A DNA stretch of 64,000 nt from an uncultured Pelagibacteraceae bacterium (GTDB lineage Bacteria; Pseudomonadota; Alphaproteobacteria; Pelagibacterales; Pelagibacteraceae): the NCBI GenBank assembly GCA_902612605.1, contig CACMDY010000001.1, positions 124,001 through 188,000 on the forward strand. Reading direction: 5' to 3'. Positions 1-7,952 of the stretch are shown here, piece after piece; the first letter of the stretch is position 1, and each line of letters starts with the position of its first letter. Made by a program: the position numbers and the translations under genes. Below the pieces are notes generated by a model that saw only the letters and a program-made list of their open reading frames with translations, searched no databases and was not told the DNA's origin.

Positions 1-1346
1 TTATTACATCATCTGATCATAATACGTCCGAACAGTATTATTTTAAAGTAGATGAAATAATTCCAAAACCAAAACTAATTGATAAAAGAAAAAGAGGGAT
101 AATATATTCGGTCAATTCATGGAATGGTAATTTCTATAAACATACAAATGAAGATGCAGAAGATTTTAAGATCGAAAAGACAAATGATTTAGAAAAAAAG
201 GAGTGGGAAATATTTATACCTGCAAGAGAAGAGGTTTTAATTGGAGGATTAATTTTTTTAAATGATTGGATTATAAGATCTGAAACTTCTAATGCATTAT
301 CAAAATTAATATTAAGAAATCCAAAAAATGATGAAGAAGAAGAAATATTTTTTTCAGATGAAAAAGTTATAGTACCTGGTGTTTCATTAACCCAAAGAGA
401 TAGAAATACTGATACTGTTTATTTATCATATTCATCACCAAAAACTCCTGGAAGGACTTACCTATACAATCTTAAAACAAAGGAGAAAAAATTAGTTAAA
501 GAACAAGAGATTCCTAGTGGCCATAATTCTGATGACTACATAGTTGAAAGATTAGAGTGTACCTCTCATGACGGAAGAATGGTTCCTATAACTATAACAA
601 GACATAAAAAAACTAAATTAGATGGATCTGCAAAATTATTATTATATGGGTATGGATCTTACGGTAGTTCTATGTCACCAAGTTTTTCTTCAACCAGAAT
701 AAGTTTAATAGAGCGAGATATTATATGGGTAACTTCTCATATTAGAGGCGGTATGGAAAAAGGAATGAAATGGTGGAAAGAAGGAAAGTTATTAAATAAG
801 AAAAATACTTTTGAAGATTACATTGCTTCTGCAAAATTTTTAATTGAAAAAAAGTTTACGTCTAAAGGTAACATTATTGGAATGGGTGGATCTGCTGGAG
901 GTCTCTTAATGGGAGCCGTTGTTAACCAAGCGCCTGAATTATTTTTGGGTATTGTTATGGCTGTTCCTTTCGTTGACTCATTGACTACGAACTTAGACCA
1001 TTCGTTACCATTAACAGTCGGCGAATTTGATGAATTTGGGAATGCTAAAGATAAAAAAGAACACTTTGATTACATATTTTCATATGCACCTTATAACAAT
1101 ATTAAAAAGATGGATTACCCAAACATTTTGATAACAACAAGTTTAAGTGATAACAGGGTATTATTTGATGAGCCAGCAAAATTTACTGCAAAATTAAGGG
1201 ATTACAAAACGGATAACAATTTACTTTTATTAAAAACAGAAATGAATGCAGGTCATGGAGGAAAATCTGGAAGAGATGGAGCAATTGAGGAGATTGCAGT
1301 TGACTACGCGTTCGCCTTGAAAATAGCTGGAAAATTAAACACTTGA
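1..1346 (+). CDS. ptrB: Oligopeptidase B (S9A prolyl oligopeptidase family), 5' end outside window
   Basis: The frame is open from base 3 to the stop at 1346, so about 448 C-terminal residues are present and the start lies upstream. The visible part covers the end of the beta-propeller and the whole alpha/beta-hydrolase domain. The motif YGYGSYG, the RGG stretch and the nucleophile elbow GGSAGG (Ser codon at 891-893) match oligopeptidase B. The other triad members fit the Asp in SLSDNRV (codon 1149-1151) and the His in NAGHGG (codon 1254-1256). The family cleaves short peptides after basic residues, normally in the cytoplasm. The catalytic half is intact. The subfamily call over other S9 peptidases rests on the YGYGSYG region. 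Confidence 0.9.
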   Translation, partial: ITSSDHNTSEQYYFKVDEIIPKPKLIDKRKRGIIYSVNSWNGNFYKHTNEDAEDFKIEKTNDLEKKEWEIFIPAREEVLIGGLIFLNDWIIRSETSNALSKLILRNPKNDEEEEIFFSDEKVIVPGVSLTQRDRNTDTVYLSYSSPKTPGRTYLYNLKTKEKKLVKEQEIPSGHNSDDYIVERLECTSHDGRMVPITITRHKKTKLDGSAKLLLYGYGSYGSSMSPSFSSTRISLIERDIIWVTSHIRGGMEKGMKWWKEGKLLNKKNTFEDYIASAKFLIEKKFTSKGNIIGMGGSAGGLLMGAVVNQAPELFLGIVMAVPFVDSLTTNLDHSLPLTVGEFDEFGNAKDKKEHFDYIFSYAPYNNIKKMDYPNILITTSLSDNRVLFDEPAKFTAKLRDYKTDNNLLLLKTEMNAGHGGKSGRDGAIEEIAVDYAFALKIAGKLNT

Positions 1347-1347
1347 T

Positions 1348-1375
1348 CTTGAAATATCAAAATTAATTACCATAT
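1348..1375 (+). promoter_or_regulatory. Heat-shock (RpoH-type) promoter of hsp20
   Basis: A perfect sigma-32 -35 element CTTGAAA lies at 1348-1354. After 13 bases comes TACCATAT at 1368-1375, which matches six of eight positions of the classical heat-shock -10 CCCCATNT. The predicted start point, about 6-7 bases further on, falls at the first base pair of the leader hairpin at 1381. The element sits just after the oligopeptidase stop and 65 bases before the hsp20 ATG. This is sequence matching only; no start site has been mapped. Confidence 0.65.
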
Positions 1376-1380
1376 AAACA

Positions 1381-1434
1381 TTGTTAGTCGCCAAATGGGG
1401 CTAGCAATAAATAAACTTGCTTAATTAAAGGAGG
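1381..1434 (+). promoter_or_regulatory. ROSE-like RNA thermometer in the hsp20 leader
   Basis: The leader folds into two hairpins. Hairpin I spans 1381-1407, with TTGTTAG paired to CTAGCAA (one G-U pair), extending inward. Hairpin II pairs CTTGCTT (1416-1422) with AAGGAGG (1428-1434) around a 5-base loop, so the whole Shine-Dalgarno sequence is buried. Six of the seven positions pair (one is G-U) and the remaining one is a G-G mismatch. A UUGCU anti-Shine-Dalgarno with an opposed G-G is the signature of ROSE elements, which melt on heating and release translation of small heat-shock genes in alpha- and gammaproteobacteria. The ATG follows 5 bases after the GGAGG. Real ROSE elements often have more hairpins, so this is a minimal version. 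Confidence 0.75.
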
Positions 1435-1439
1435 ATAAT

Positions 1440-1886
1440 ATGACAAGTAAGGATCTATCAATTTTCAACTCACTTCGGCCTTTCTCTATTGGTTTTGACG
1501 ATATGTTTGACCAATTCGAAAGCATGTTGGGCAATGGTGGTTTAAGTATGCAATCAAACTACCCGCCTTACAACATAAGAAGAACAGGCAAAGATAACTA
1601 CTCAATTGAAGTTGCTTTAGCTGGTTTTAACAAAAAAGATGTTGAGGTAGAGTTTGAAGATAATCTATTAACTGTAAGAACTAAACAAGTTGATAGAAGT
1701 GAAAACAAAAATCAAGATGGAGAGATAATCCATAAAGGTATATCGCAAAGACAATTTGCGAGATCATTTACAATTGCTGATGATGTAAAAGTGAATGGTG
1801 CAGAGTTAAAAGATGGTCTTTTAACAATTGCATGTGAAAGGATTATCCCGGAACATAAGAAAAAAAAACTTATTGAAATTAAATAA
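1440..1886 (+). CDS. ibpA: Small heat-shock protein, Hsp20/IbpA family
   Basis: This 148-residue protein has a variable N-terminal arm (about 1-38), an alpha-crystallin domain (about 39-130) and a C-terminal IEIK tail carrying the I-x-I motif that docks onto neighbouring subunits in sHSP oligomers. The family acts as an ATP-independent cytoplasmic holdase that binds unfolding proteins for later release by DnaK/ClpB. The start is fixed by a strong Shine-Dalgarno GGAGG 5 bases upstream. It is a single-gene unit with its own heat-shock promoter and thermometer-like leader, and a hairpin follows its stop. Exact orthology to IbpA rather than another Hsp20 paralogue is not proven. Confidence 0.93.
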   Translation: MTSKDLSIFNSLRPFSIGFDDMFDQFESMLGNGGLSMQSNYPPYNIRRTGKDNYSIEVALAGFNKKDVEVEFEDNLLTVRTKQVDRSENKNQDGEIIHKGISQRQFARSFTIADDVKVNGAELKDGLLTIACERIIPEHKKKKLIEIK

Positions 1887-1894
1887 GTACCTTG

Positions 1895-1917
1895 CTTGTG
1901 GGGCTAGTCCCCACAAG
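1895..1917. terminator. GC-rich hairpin between convergent hsp20 and lipoprotein genes
   Basis: CTTGTGGGG (1895-1903) and CCCCACAAG (1909-1917) form a perfect 9-bp stem with a CTAGT loop, 8 bases after the hsp20 stop and 1 base from the end of the opposing lipoprotein gene. It is much more GC-rich than its surroundings. Neither strand has a clean U-tract after the stem, so it may stop transcription poorly and act instead as a 3'-end stabiliser for both transcripts. Its loop side shares TGGGGCTAG with the hsp20 leader at 1396-1404. Confidence 0.55.
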
Positions 1918-1918
1918 A

Positions 1919-2251
1919 CTAAATACATCCACTAGAGCTAAATCCGATAATAACTCCAGATGCATTCACCTCAAATTTTCTCTCACAAGGAATTCCATAT
2001 TTTTTTGTTTTGTAGATAAGCATTTCATTTCCAAGTTCATTGACAAAATCTTCTGAAGGTGAGCCTAATTCTAATCTCATCTCATTAACTTCTTTTCCAA
2101 CGAATTGACCAAATTTTTCATTCTCTTTTTCAGCCACTTCATCAGATTTCTTTTTAATTGTTTGGCATCCAGTTAAAAAAATTATTGTTAATGTGATAAA
2201 AAGAGCAATAAATTTTTTTGATAAAGTAATATTTTTAAAAGCAACAATCAT
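1919..2251 (-). CDS. Small predicted lipoprotein, function unknown
   Basis: This 110-residue protein starts with a charged n-region, a hydrophobic stretch (about 13-27) and a lipobox LTGC with the lipidated Cys at residue 29. The mature part opens with a Lys/Glu-rich stretch, followed by a compact C-terminal part containing two cysteines (CERKF and the final SSGCI). I do not recognise the family; the size and layout resemble SmpA/OmlA-like small outer-membrane lipoproteins. It converges on hsp20 and diverges from the ABC transporter operon at 2390. Confidence 0.75.
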   Translation of the reverse strand: MIVAFKNITLSKKFIALFITLTIIFLTGCQTIKKKSDEVAEKENEKFGQFVGKEVNEMRLELGSPSEDFVNELGNEMLIYKTKKYGIPCERKFEVNASGVIIGFSSSGCI

Positions 2252-2389
2252 TAATACATACCTAAAGTTGAATTATGTTAACAATTTGTTCAAAACTTTC
2301 ATTAAATTGTTTGAATTTAATACAAATTTGAAAAGATAGGAAATTTTAAAGATTATTGAGTTATTGATTTATTATATTAAAGAAATGCT

Positions 2390-3889
2390 ATGGCAACAGA
2401 CTTAAGAATATCAAATATATCAAAAATATATCCAGGGTGTATAGCTAATGATAATGTATCTCTTCAATTTAAAAGTGGAAAAATATACGCGCTATTAGGA
2501 GAGAACGGAGCTGGAAAATCCACATTAGTAAAAATTCTGTCTGGTGTAATAAGCCCAGATAATGGTGAGGTTTTTTTAAATGAAAAAAATTTAAAATTAA
2601 GCTCTCCACTCGATGCCAAAAAAAATAAAATTGGAATGGTTTTTCAACATTTCAATTTATTTGAAACTTTATCAGTATTTGAAAACTTAAGTATAGATGC
2701 AACTGAAGATAACAAAAGTTTAAGGTTAAGAATAAATGAAATATTAAAAAAATATAACTTTAGTATTGACCTTGATGTTCCTGTATTAAATTTATCTGCA
2801 GGGCAAAAGCAGAAAGTTGAGATTATAAGATGTCTTTTAAGAAGCCCTAAAGTTCTAATCATGGACGAGCCTACATCTGTTTTGACTGAGCAGGAAACCG
2901 AGGAATTATTTATATCTTTAAAAAAATTCTGTGATGAAGGAATATTAATTATTTACATTACTCACAAGTTAAAAGAAGTTTTGTCTTTATGCGATGAGGT
3001 TGCAGTAATGCGAAAAGGTAAGGTTGTATCTGTTAGCCAAACACAAAATGAAAGAGTTGAAACTCTCGCGAATAAGATGGTTGGCCAAAAACTAGCAAAA
3101 ATTAAGAAAAAAATTAATATTTCCAAAAATAAAGATGAGATATTTAAAGTAAAACATTTAAATTTTTATAGCGATGATCCTTTTGAAACAAATTTAGTTA
3201 ATCTAAATTTTTCTGTAAAGAAAGGAGAATGTTTGGGTATAGCGGGTATTTCTGGCAATGGTCAAAACGAACTCTTTCAAATTTTGAGTGGGGAAATAAT
3301 TACACCAGATACATCAATTATTTTTCGAAATAAGGAAATTGCTAAATTAAATCCAAAGCAAAGACGAGAGTATTTAATGGCTTTTTCGCCTGAAGATAGA
3401 ATATCTCAAGCGGCTGTACCTGAATTAAAAATTTATGAAAATGTAGCTTTAAATAATTTTAAGTCATCAAATTTTTTTGAAAAAGGTTTAGTAAATGAAA
3501 AAAAAATTAAAGAGCATTCAAAGAAAATATTATCTGATTTCTCAGTAAATACAGACAATGTTGAATTAAAAAGTCAATTTCTATCGGGTGGAAATTTGCA
3601 AAAACTTATTTTAGGGAGAGAATTAATTACGGCTCCGGAATTATTAATTTGTTACAATCCAACATGGGGACTCGATGTAGGTGCAATCAATTATATTCAT
3701 GAAACACTTATAAAAATTAATGATCAAGAAAAATCAACAATTTTGATTTCTACAGACACAGAGGAGTTATTAAAACTCAGTGATAGAATTGCAGTTATTT
3801 ACAAAGGCAAGCTCTCAAAAATAATGCCTTCGGTGGAGGTCACTCCAGAAAAATTAGGAGTTCTAATGGGAGGAGGTTCCATTGATTAA
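2390..3889 (+). CDS. ABC transporter ATP-binding protein, BMP/nucleoside (NupO-like) type
   Basis: This 499-residue protein carries two fused ABC ATPase domains, as in sugar (RbsA) and nucleoside (NupO/YufO) importers. Domain 1 has Walker A GENGAGKST (37-45), a LSAGQ signature and Walker B with MDEPTS. Domain 2 has a degenerate Walker A (GISGNGQNE) and a LSGGN signature, which is normal for this family. It powers import through the two permeases that follow. The permease start lies 8 bases before this stop, behind a strong AGGAGG inside this gene, so translation is coupled. The neighbouring BMP lipoprotein-type binding protein points to nucleosides or related small molecules as substrate. Confidence 0.92.
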   Translation: MATDLRISNISKIYPGCIANDNVSLQFKSGKIYALLGENGAGKSTLVKILSGVISPDNGEVFLNEKNLKLSSPLDAKKNKIGMVFQHFNLFETLSVFENLSIDATEDNKSLRLRINEILKKYNFSIDLDVPVLNLSAGQKQKVEIIRCLLRSPKVLIMDEPTSVLTEQETEELFISLKKFCDEGILIIYITHKLKEVLSLCDEVAVMRKGKVVSVSQTQNERVETLANKMVGQKLAKIKKKINISKNKDEIFKVKHLNFYSDDPFETNLVNLNFSVKKGECLGIAGISGNGQNELFQILSGEIITPDTSIIFRNKEIAKLNPKQRREYLMAFSPEDRISQAAVPELKIYENVALNNFKSSNFFEKGLVNEKKIKEHSKKILSDFSVNTDNVELKSQFLSGGNLQKLILGRELITAPELLICYNPTWGLDVGAINYIHETLIKINDQEKSTILISTDTEELLKLSDRIAVIYKGKLSKIMPSVEVTPEKLGVLMGGGSID

Positions 3890-4961
3890 AATTGAAAAAA
3901 GAAATGATGTACCAATGGCATTATATTTTTTTACTCCTTTTATTGCAATCATACTTACAATTTTAGGTGGTGGTATAATTTTTTATATTTTAGGTTTTAA
4001 TCCAATAGAAGCACTTAAGTTTTATTTTATAACTCCAATTTCAAACTTATATGGTTTTAGTGAATTGTTACTCAAAGCAACCCCCCTATGCTTAATTGCT
4101 ATTGGTTTATCATTTTGTTTTAAAAGTAATAATTGGAATATTGGTGCAGAAGGACAATTAACTTTTGGTGCGATTGTAGGAGGAGGAGTTGCTCTTTTAT
4201 TTTATAATCAAGAAGGTTTTTATATACTGCCTTTAGTTATACTTGCTGGAGCAATCGGGGGAATGTTCTTTGCACTTATCCCAGCAATCCTTAAAACATA
4301 TTTTAATACAAACGAGATTTTAGTTAGTCTTATGTTGGTTTACGTTTCAAAGCTACTCTTAGATTACTTAGTAGTTGGGCCATGGAGTAATCCTGAAGGT
4401 TTTAATTTTCCTGAAACAAGACAATTTAGTGACTCATCTAGAATGCCATTATTATTTGAAGGTTTGAGAATTCATGCTGGTATTTTTTTAGCTCTTGCAG
4501 CAGTTATGTTGAGTTGGTTTATTCTTTATAAAACCTATTTAGGCTTTCAGATTAAAGTGTCTGGTCTAAGTTTAAAAACTGCTAAGTATGCTGGGTTTAA
4601 AGGAAAAACCATGATTTTGGTTGTTTTTATGATAAGTGGTGCTTGTGCGGGATTAGCTGGAGTTGGTGAAATTACTGGGCCTATTGGACAACTGCATAGA
4701 ATGATATCCCCCGATTATGGTTTTACAGCAATTATTGTTGCCTTTTTAGGTCGTCTTAATCCTTTTGGCATAATTTTTGCATCTTTGGTTGTTGCATTGA
4801 CATACCTCGGTGCTGAAACGGCTCAAATTTTTTTACAAATACCAAAATATACCGGCCAAGTCTTTCAAGGTATGATCTTATTTTTTTTACTCGCATCTGA
4901 TTATTTGCTTTTTTTCAAAGTTAAAATTTTAAATTTAAAAAAAAATGAGCTTAGACATTAG
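3882..4961 (+). CDS. ABC transporter permease 1, NupP-like
   Basis: This 359-residue polytopic protein belongs to the BPD_transp_2 permease family, with about eight to ten hydrophobic helices and the conserved stretch NIGAEGQLT near residues 86-95. The start is a TTG at 3882 placed 5 bases after a near-perfect Shine-Dalgarno AGGAGG (3871-3876); no ATG sits at that distance, so the TTG is preferred. It overlaps the ATPase gene by 8 bases and the second permease by 17 bases. With that permease it should form the membrane channel of the BMP-type importer. Confidence 0.9.
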   Translation: MIKIEKRNDVPMALYFFTPFIAIILTILGGGIIFYILGFNPIEALKFYFITPISNLYGFSELLLKATPLCLIAIGLSFCFKSNNWNIGAEGQLTFGAIVGGGVALLFYNQEGFYILPLVILAGAIGGMFFALIPAILKTYFNTNEILVSLMLVYVSKLLLDYLVVGPWSNPEGFNFPETRQFSDSSRMPLLFEGLRIHAGIFLALAAVMLSWFILYKTYLGFQIKVSGLSLKTAKYAGFKGKTMILVVFMISGACAGLAGVGEITGPIGQLHRMISPDYGFTAIIVAFLGRLNPFGIIFASLVVALTYLGAETAQIFLQIPKYTGQVFQGMILFFLLASDYLLFFKVKILNLKKNELRH

Positions 4962-5877
4962 TTTTATAGGAATTCTGATAGGATCAATAATGGCTTCATC
5001 AGTGCCATTAATACTTGCTGCTTCAGGTGAATTGATTACTGAAAGATCGGGCGTTTTAAATTTAGGTGTCGAAGGAATGATGATAATCGGAGCAATATCT
5101 GGTTTTGCTTTAATGGTAATAACAGACAACCTATTTATAGCAATCGTAGGCTCTATGTTATCAGGAGTTATAATTTCATTAATCTTTGGATTTTTAACAC
5201 AATCTCTTCTTACAAACCATGTTGCAACGGGTTTGGCATTAACTATTTTTGGCATCGGTTTATCCGCAATGTTAGGAAAAAATTTTGTTGGTATCCCTGG
5301 AAAAGAATTTCCAATTTTATTTTCAAGTTTAAAAGAAAGTATTCCGTTTTTTGGTCCAATATTATTTGGACACTCTATAGTTTTATATTTTGCTTTTGCT
5401 TTACCATTTTTAACTAATTATTTTTTGAAAAAAACCAAATTAGGCTTAGTTGTTAGAGCTGTTGGTGATTCGCCTGTTTCTGCATCTAATCAAGGTATAA
5501 ATGTTATTCTAGTTAGATACTGTTGTATTCTCTACGGAGGAGCTATGTGTGGCTTAGCAGGTGCATATCTATCTCTAATATACACTCCACAGTGGATTGA
5601 AAATATGACAGCTGGAAGAGGATGGATAGCTTTGGCTTTAGTTGTATTTGCAACCTGGAGTCCTATAAAAGTTTTAATTGGTGCTTTAATTTTTGGTGGT
5701 ATTACAATTCTACAATTACATATGCAAGCAATTGGGTTTAGAATACCAGTTCAATTTTTAAGTGCATTACCTTATCTAATGACAATAATAGTTTTAGTTG
5801 TAATCTCTCGTGACAGTAGAAAAATAAAACTGAATACCCCAACCTCCTTAGGAAGAATATTCTATAAGGAAAAGTAA
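4945..5877 (+). CDS. ABC transporter permease 2, NupQ-like
   Basis: This 310-residue inner-membrane protein of the same BPD_transp_2 family is made almost entirely of hydrophobic helices. The ERSGVLNLGVEGMM stretch (about residues 33-46) is the hallmark of the second permease in BMP/nucleoside importers. The ATG at 4945 lies inside the end of permease 1. After its stop there is an 88-base gap with an A/T-only palindrome and a 12-base T run (5901-5912) before the binding-protein gene. That gap may let the binding protein be expressed at a different level. Confidence 0.9.
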   Translation: MSLDISFIGILIGSIMASSVPLILAASGELITERSGVLNLGVEGMMIIGAISGFALMVITDNLFIAIVGSMLSGVIISLIFGFLTQSLLTNHVATGLALTIFGIGLSAMLGKNFVGIPGKEFPILFSSLKESIPFFGPILFGHSIVLYFAFALPFLTNYFLKKTKLGLVVRAVGDSPVSASNQGINVILVRYCCILYGGAMCGLAGAYLSLIYTPQWIENMTAGRGWIALALVVFATWSPIKVLIGALIFGGITILQLHMQAIGFRIPVQFLSALPYLMTIIVLVVISRDSRKIKLNTPTSLGRIFYKEK

Positions 5878-5965
5878 TGTTAGCTATTCGAAAATAATTA
5901 TTTTTTTTTTTTGAATTTTGATTAACTTAAAGCTTCACAAAAAAAATTTAAAGGGGAAATTCAAA

Positions 5966-7030
5966 ATGTATAAAAACTTTTTTAAATATTTAATTTCTGC
6001 AATTTTTCTACTTGGGTTTAGTGTAAACTCAAATGCAGATTTTAAAGTTGGTTTTGTCTATGTTGGCCCAACTGGTGACCATGGATGGACATTTCAACAT
6101 CACGAAGGTAGAAACGCTGTTGAGGCAGCTGGAATAAAAACAACATTTGTTGAAAGTGTTCCAGAAGGTGCTGATGCAGAAAGAGTGATAAGACAACTGG
6201 CTCAATCTGGCCACGACTTAATTTTTACAACTAGTTTTGGATATATGGATCCAACAAACAAAGTTGCAAAAGATTTTCCAAATGTAAAATTTGAACACGC
6301 AACAGGTTATAAAAGAGAGCACTCAAATGTTTCTACTTATTCTGCAAGATTTTACGAGGGAAGAACTCTTTTAGGCCATATAGCTGGAAAAATGACTAAA
6401 ACAAACACTATTGGCTATATTGCATCTTTTCCAATTCCTGAAGTAATAAGAGGAATTAACGCAATGACTCTTGCTGCTCAAAAGGTCAATCCAAATATTA
6501 AAACTAAAATTGTATGGGTGTTTACTTGGTACGATCCAGGTAAAGAAGCTGAAGCAGCGCAAGCTTTAATCGATCAAGGTGCAGATGTAATTATGCAACA
6601 TACAGATAGTACAGCACCAGTTCAAACAGCGGAGAAAGCGGGTGTTTGGTCATTTGGTCAAGCAAGTGACATGCAGAGATTTGCTCCTAAATCAATTTTG
6701 ACTTCAATTATAGATGATTGGGCACCATATTATGTTGAAAGAGCTATTGCTGCAAGAGATGGCACATGGAATCAACAAGATACATGGCATGGATTAAAGG
6801 AAGGTATGGTTGCTATGGGACCATATAATTCTGCAATGGGTGCTGAGTTAGTTAAAGAAGTAGAGCAGCTTCAAAAAGATCTAGCATCTGGAAAAGTTCA
6901 TTCGTTCACAGGTCCTATATATGACCAAAAAGGTAATATATTAGTTGCTGAAGGAAAAGTTGCTGATGATGGAATGTTAGCTGGAATGAGCGTTTATGTA
7001 AAAGGTGTTGAGGGAGATATTCCAAAATAA
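5966..7030 (+). CDS. BMP-family periplasmic substrate-binding protein
   Basis: The ATG at 5966 has AAGGGG 9 bases upstream and gives a clean signal peptide (hydrophobic core about 8-18, cut after NSNA at residue 24). An in-frame TTG 48 bases upstream would place extra lysines before the signal, so it was not chosen. The mature protein of about 330 residues has the BMP fold, with the start KVGFVYVGPTGDHGWT typical of the family. Related proteins bind purine nucleosides or similar ligands. There is no lipobox, unlike many BMP lipoproteins, so it should be soluble in the periplasm. A bidirectional terminator follows. Confidence 0.92.
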   Translation: MYKNFFKYLISAIFLLGFSVNSNADFKVGFVYVGPTGDHGWTFQHHEGRNAVEAAGIKTTFVESVPEGADAERVIRQLAQSGHDLIFTTSFGYMDPTNKVAKDFPNVKFEHATGYKREHSNVSTYSARFYEGRTLLGHIAGKMTKTNTIGYIASFPIPEVIRGINAMTLAAQKVNPNIKTKIVWVFTWYDPGKEAEAAQALIDQGADVIMQHTDSTAPVQTAEKAGVWSFGQASDMQRFAPKSILTSIIDDWAPYYVERAIAARDGTWNQQDTWHGLKEGMVAMGPYNSAMGAELVKEVEQLQKDLASGKVHSFTGPIYDQKGNILVAEGKVADDGMLAGMSVYVKGVEGDIPK

Positions 7031-7052
7031 TTTTTAAAGAAAAAATTAAAAA

Positions 7053-7081
7053 GGCCAACTATATAAGTTGGCCTTTTTTTT
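7053..7081. terminator. Bidirectional intrinsic terminator
   Basis: GGCCAACT (7053-7060) pairs with AGTTGGCC (7066-7073) around a 5-base ATATA loop, followed by eight Ts. On the minus strand the same stem is followed by five Us. It closes the BMP transporter operon and also the opposing phosphoribosyltransferase gene, whose stop codon lies in the T run. It is the clearest intrinsic terminator in the window. Confidence 0.92.
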
Positions 7082-7601
7082 ATGAATGTTTTTTCTTTAA
7101 GCCATTAATATCTATTTCATCATAATATTCTGAAGGTTGAACTATCCAAGGATCTCCATCTAGTAAAATTGGACAAAAATCTGGAGTAAAAGAAGAAGAT
7201 TTTTTTTTCCAAAGACAAGCTGTTTTTATTTCTTGAATATAGTTTTTCACTGGAGCGTAATTTTTTAACCATTTAATACTTTCATTTAATGTAAGACCAG
7301 TATCAGATAAATCATCCACTAATAAAACATTTTTAAAGTCTTCGTTTTTAGCTATTGAGCTTATGTCTCTTGCAAAAATAAGTTCGCCCTGTTTATTTTC
7401 TACAGTTTCTCCAGAATAACTTTGAATAACAACATAAGCAGTGGGCAATTTAAATATTCTTGATAGCATATCAATTATAGGTGCTGCACCCCTCATTATT
7501 CCGACTAAAACAGATGGTTTGTAATTTTTTTCAATTGTAAGAGCTAACTTTTCAACTGCTAATTTATAATCTTCATAATTGATTATTAATTTTTCTGCCA
7601 T
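7080..7601 (-). CDS. Purine-type phosphoribosyltransferase
   Basis: This protein of about 173 residues is a type I phosphoribosyltransferase. The PRPP-binding loop VLLVDDLSDTGLTL has the two acidic residues followed by the S/D-T-G-x-T pattern, and an upstream segment GIMRGAAP supplies the PPi loop. The ATG at 7601 (MAEKL) fits the family; another ATG at 7616 would add five residues. The family joins a free base to PRPP; xanthine, guanine or hypoxanthine are the likely bases. Its position facing a nucleoside-type importer suggests base salvage, but that is inference. It is divergent from the DUF1330 pair by about 40 bases. Confidence 0.8.
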   Translation of the reverse strand: MAEKLIINYEDYKLAVEKLALTIEKNYKPSVLVGIMRGAAPIIDMLSRIFKLPTAYVVIQSYSGETVENKQGELIFARDISSIAKNEDFKNVLLVDDLSDTGLTLNESIKWLKNYAPVKNYIQEIKTACLWKKKSSSFTPDFCPILLDGDPWIVQPSEYYDEIDINGLKKKHS

Positions 7602-7643
7602 AAAATTTGGTAACATAAAAAAAAAAAATTAAAAAGGAGAATT

Positions 7644-7934
7644 ATGAAAGGTTACTGGATTGCAACTTACAGTGAAATTAAAGACCCTGAAAGAATGAAA
7701 AAATATGCAGATAAAGCAAAGGAAGCTGTATTAAAACATTCTGGAAAAATTTTAGCTCGAAGTGCTAATAACATTGCACTTGAGGGTAGAGAAATGGTTA
7801 GAATAGCACTTGCAGAGTTCCCAGACGTGGAAACTGCAAAAAAATGCTACGATTCTGAAGAATATGTTGAGGCAAGAACATATCTTAAAGATAATGTAAT
7901 TAGAGAACATATGATATTTGAAGGAATGGAATAA
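7644..7934 (+). CDS. DUF1330 family protein (copy 1)
   Basis: This 96-residue protein starts MKGYWIATYSEIKDPERMKKY, the typical N-terminus of DUF1330 proteins, which have a ferredoxin-like dimeric alpha/beta-barrel fold and no settled function. A strong AAGGAG precedes the ATG. A paralogue follows 18 bases downstream, so the two are probably co-transcribed. Many DUF1330 genes occur singly; the tandem pair suggests a heterodimer or substrate divergence, but nothing in the sequence shows the reaction. Confidence 0.85.
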   Translation: MKGYWIATYSEIKDPERMKKYADKAKEAVLKHSGKILARSANNIALEGREMVRIALAEFPDVETAKKCYDSEEYVEARTYLKDNVIREHMIFEGME

Positions 7935-7952
7935 CTTAGAAAAGGGGCAAAT

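Noticed and set aside
5885..5915. A/T-only palindrome plus 12 Ts as a terminator before the BMP binding-protein gene
   Set aside because: The stem has no GC pairs, and such A/T runs are common throughout this AT-rich window; support is too weak for a terminator call.
5918..5965. Earlier TTG start for the BMP binding protein
   Set aside because: The ATG at 5966 has a good AAGGGG and gives a clean signal peptide, whereas the earlier start adds a Lys-rich stretch before it.
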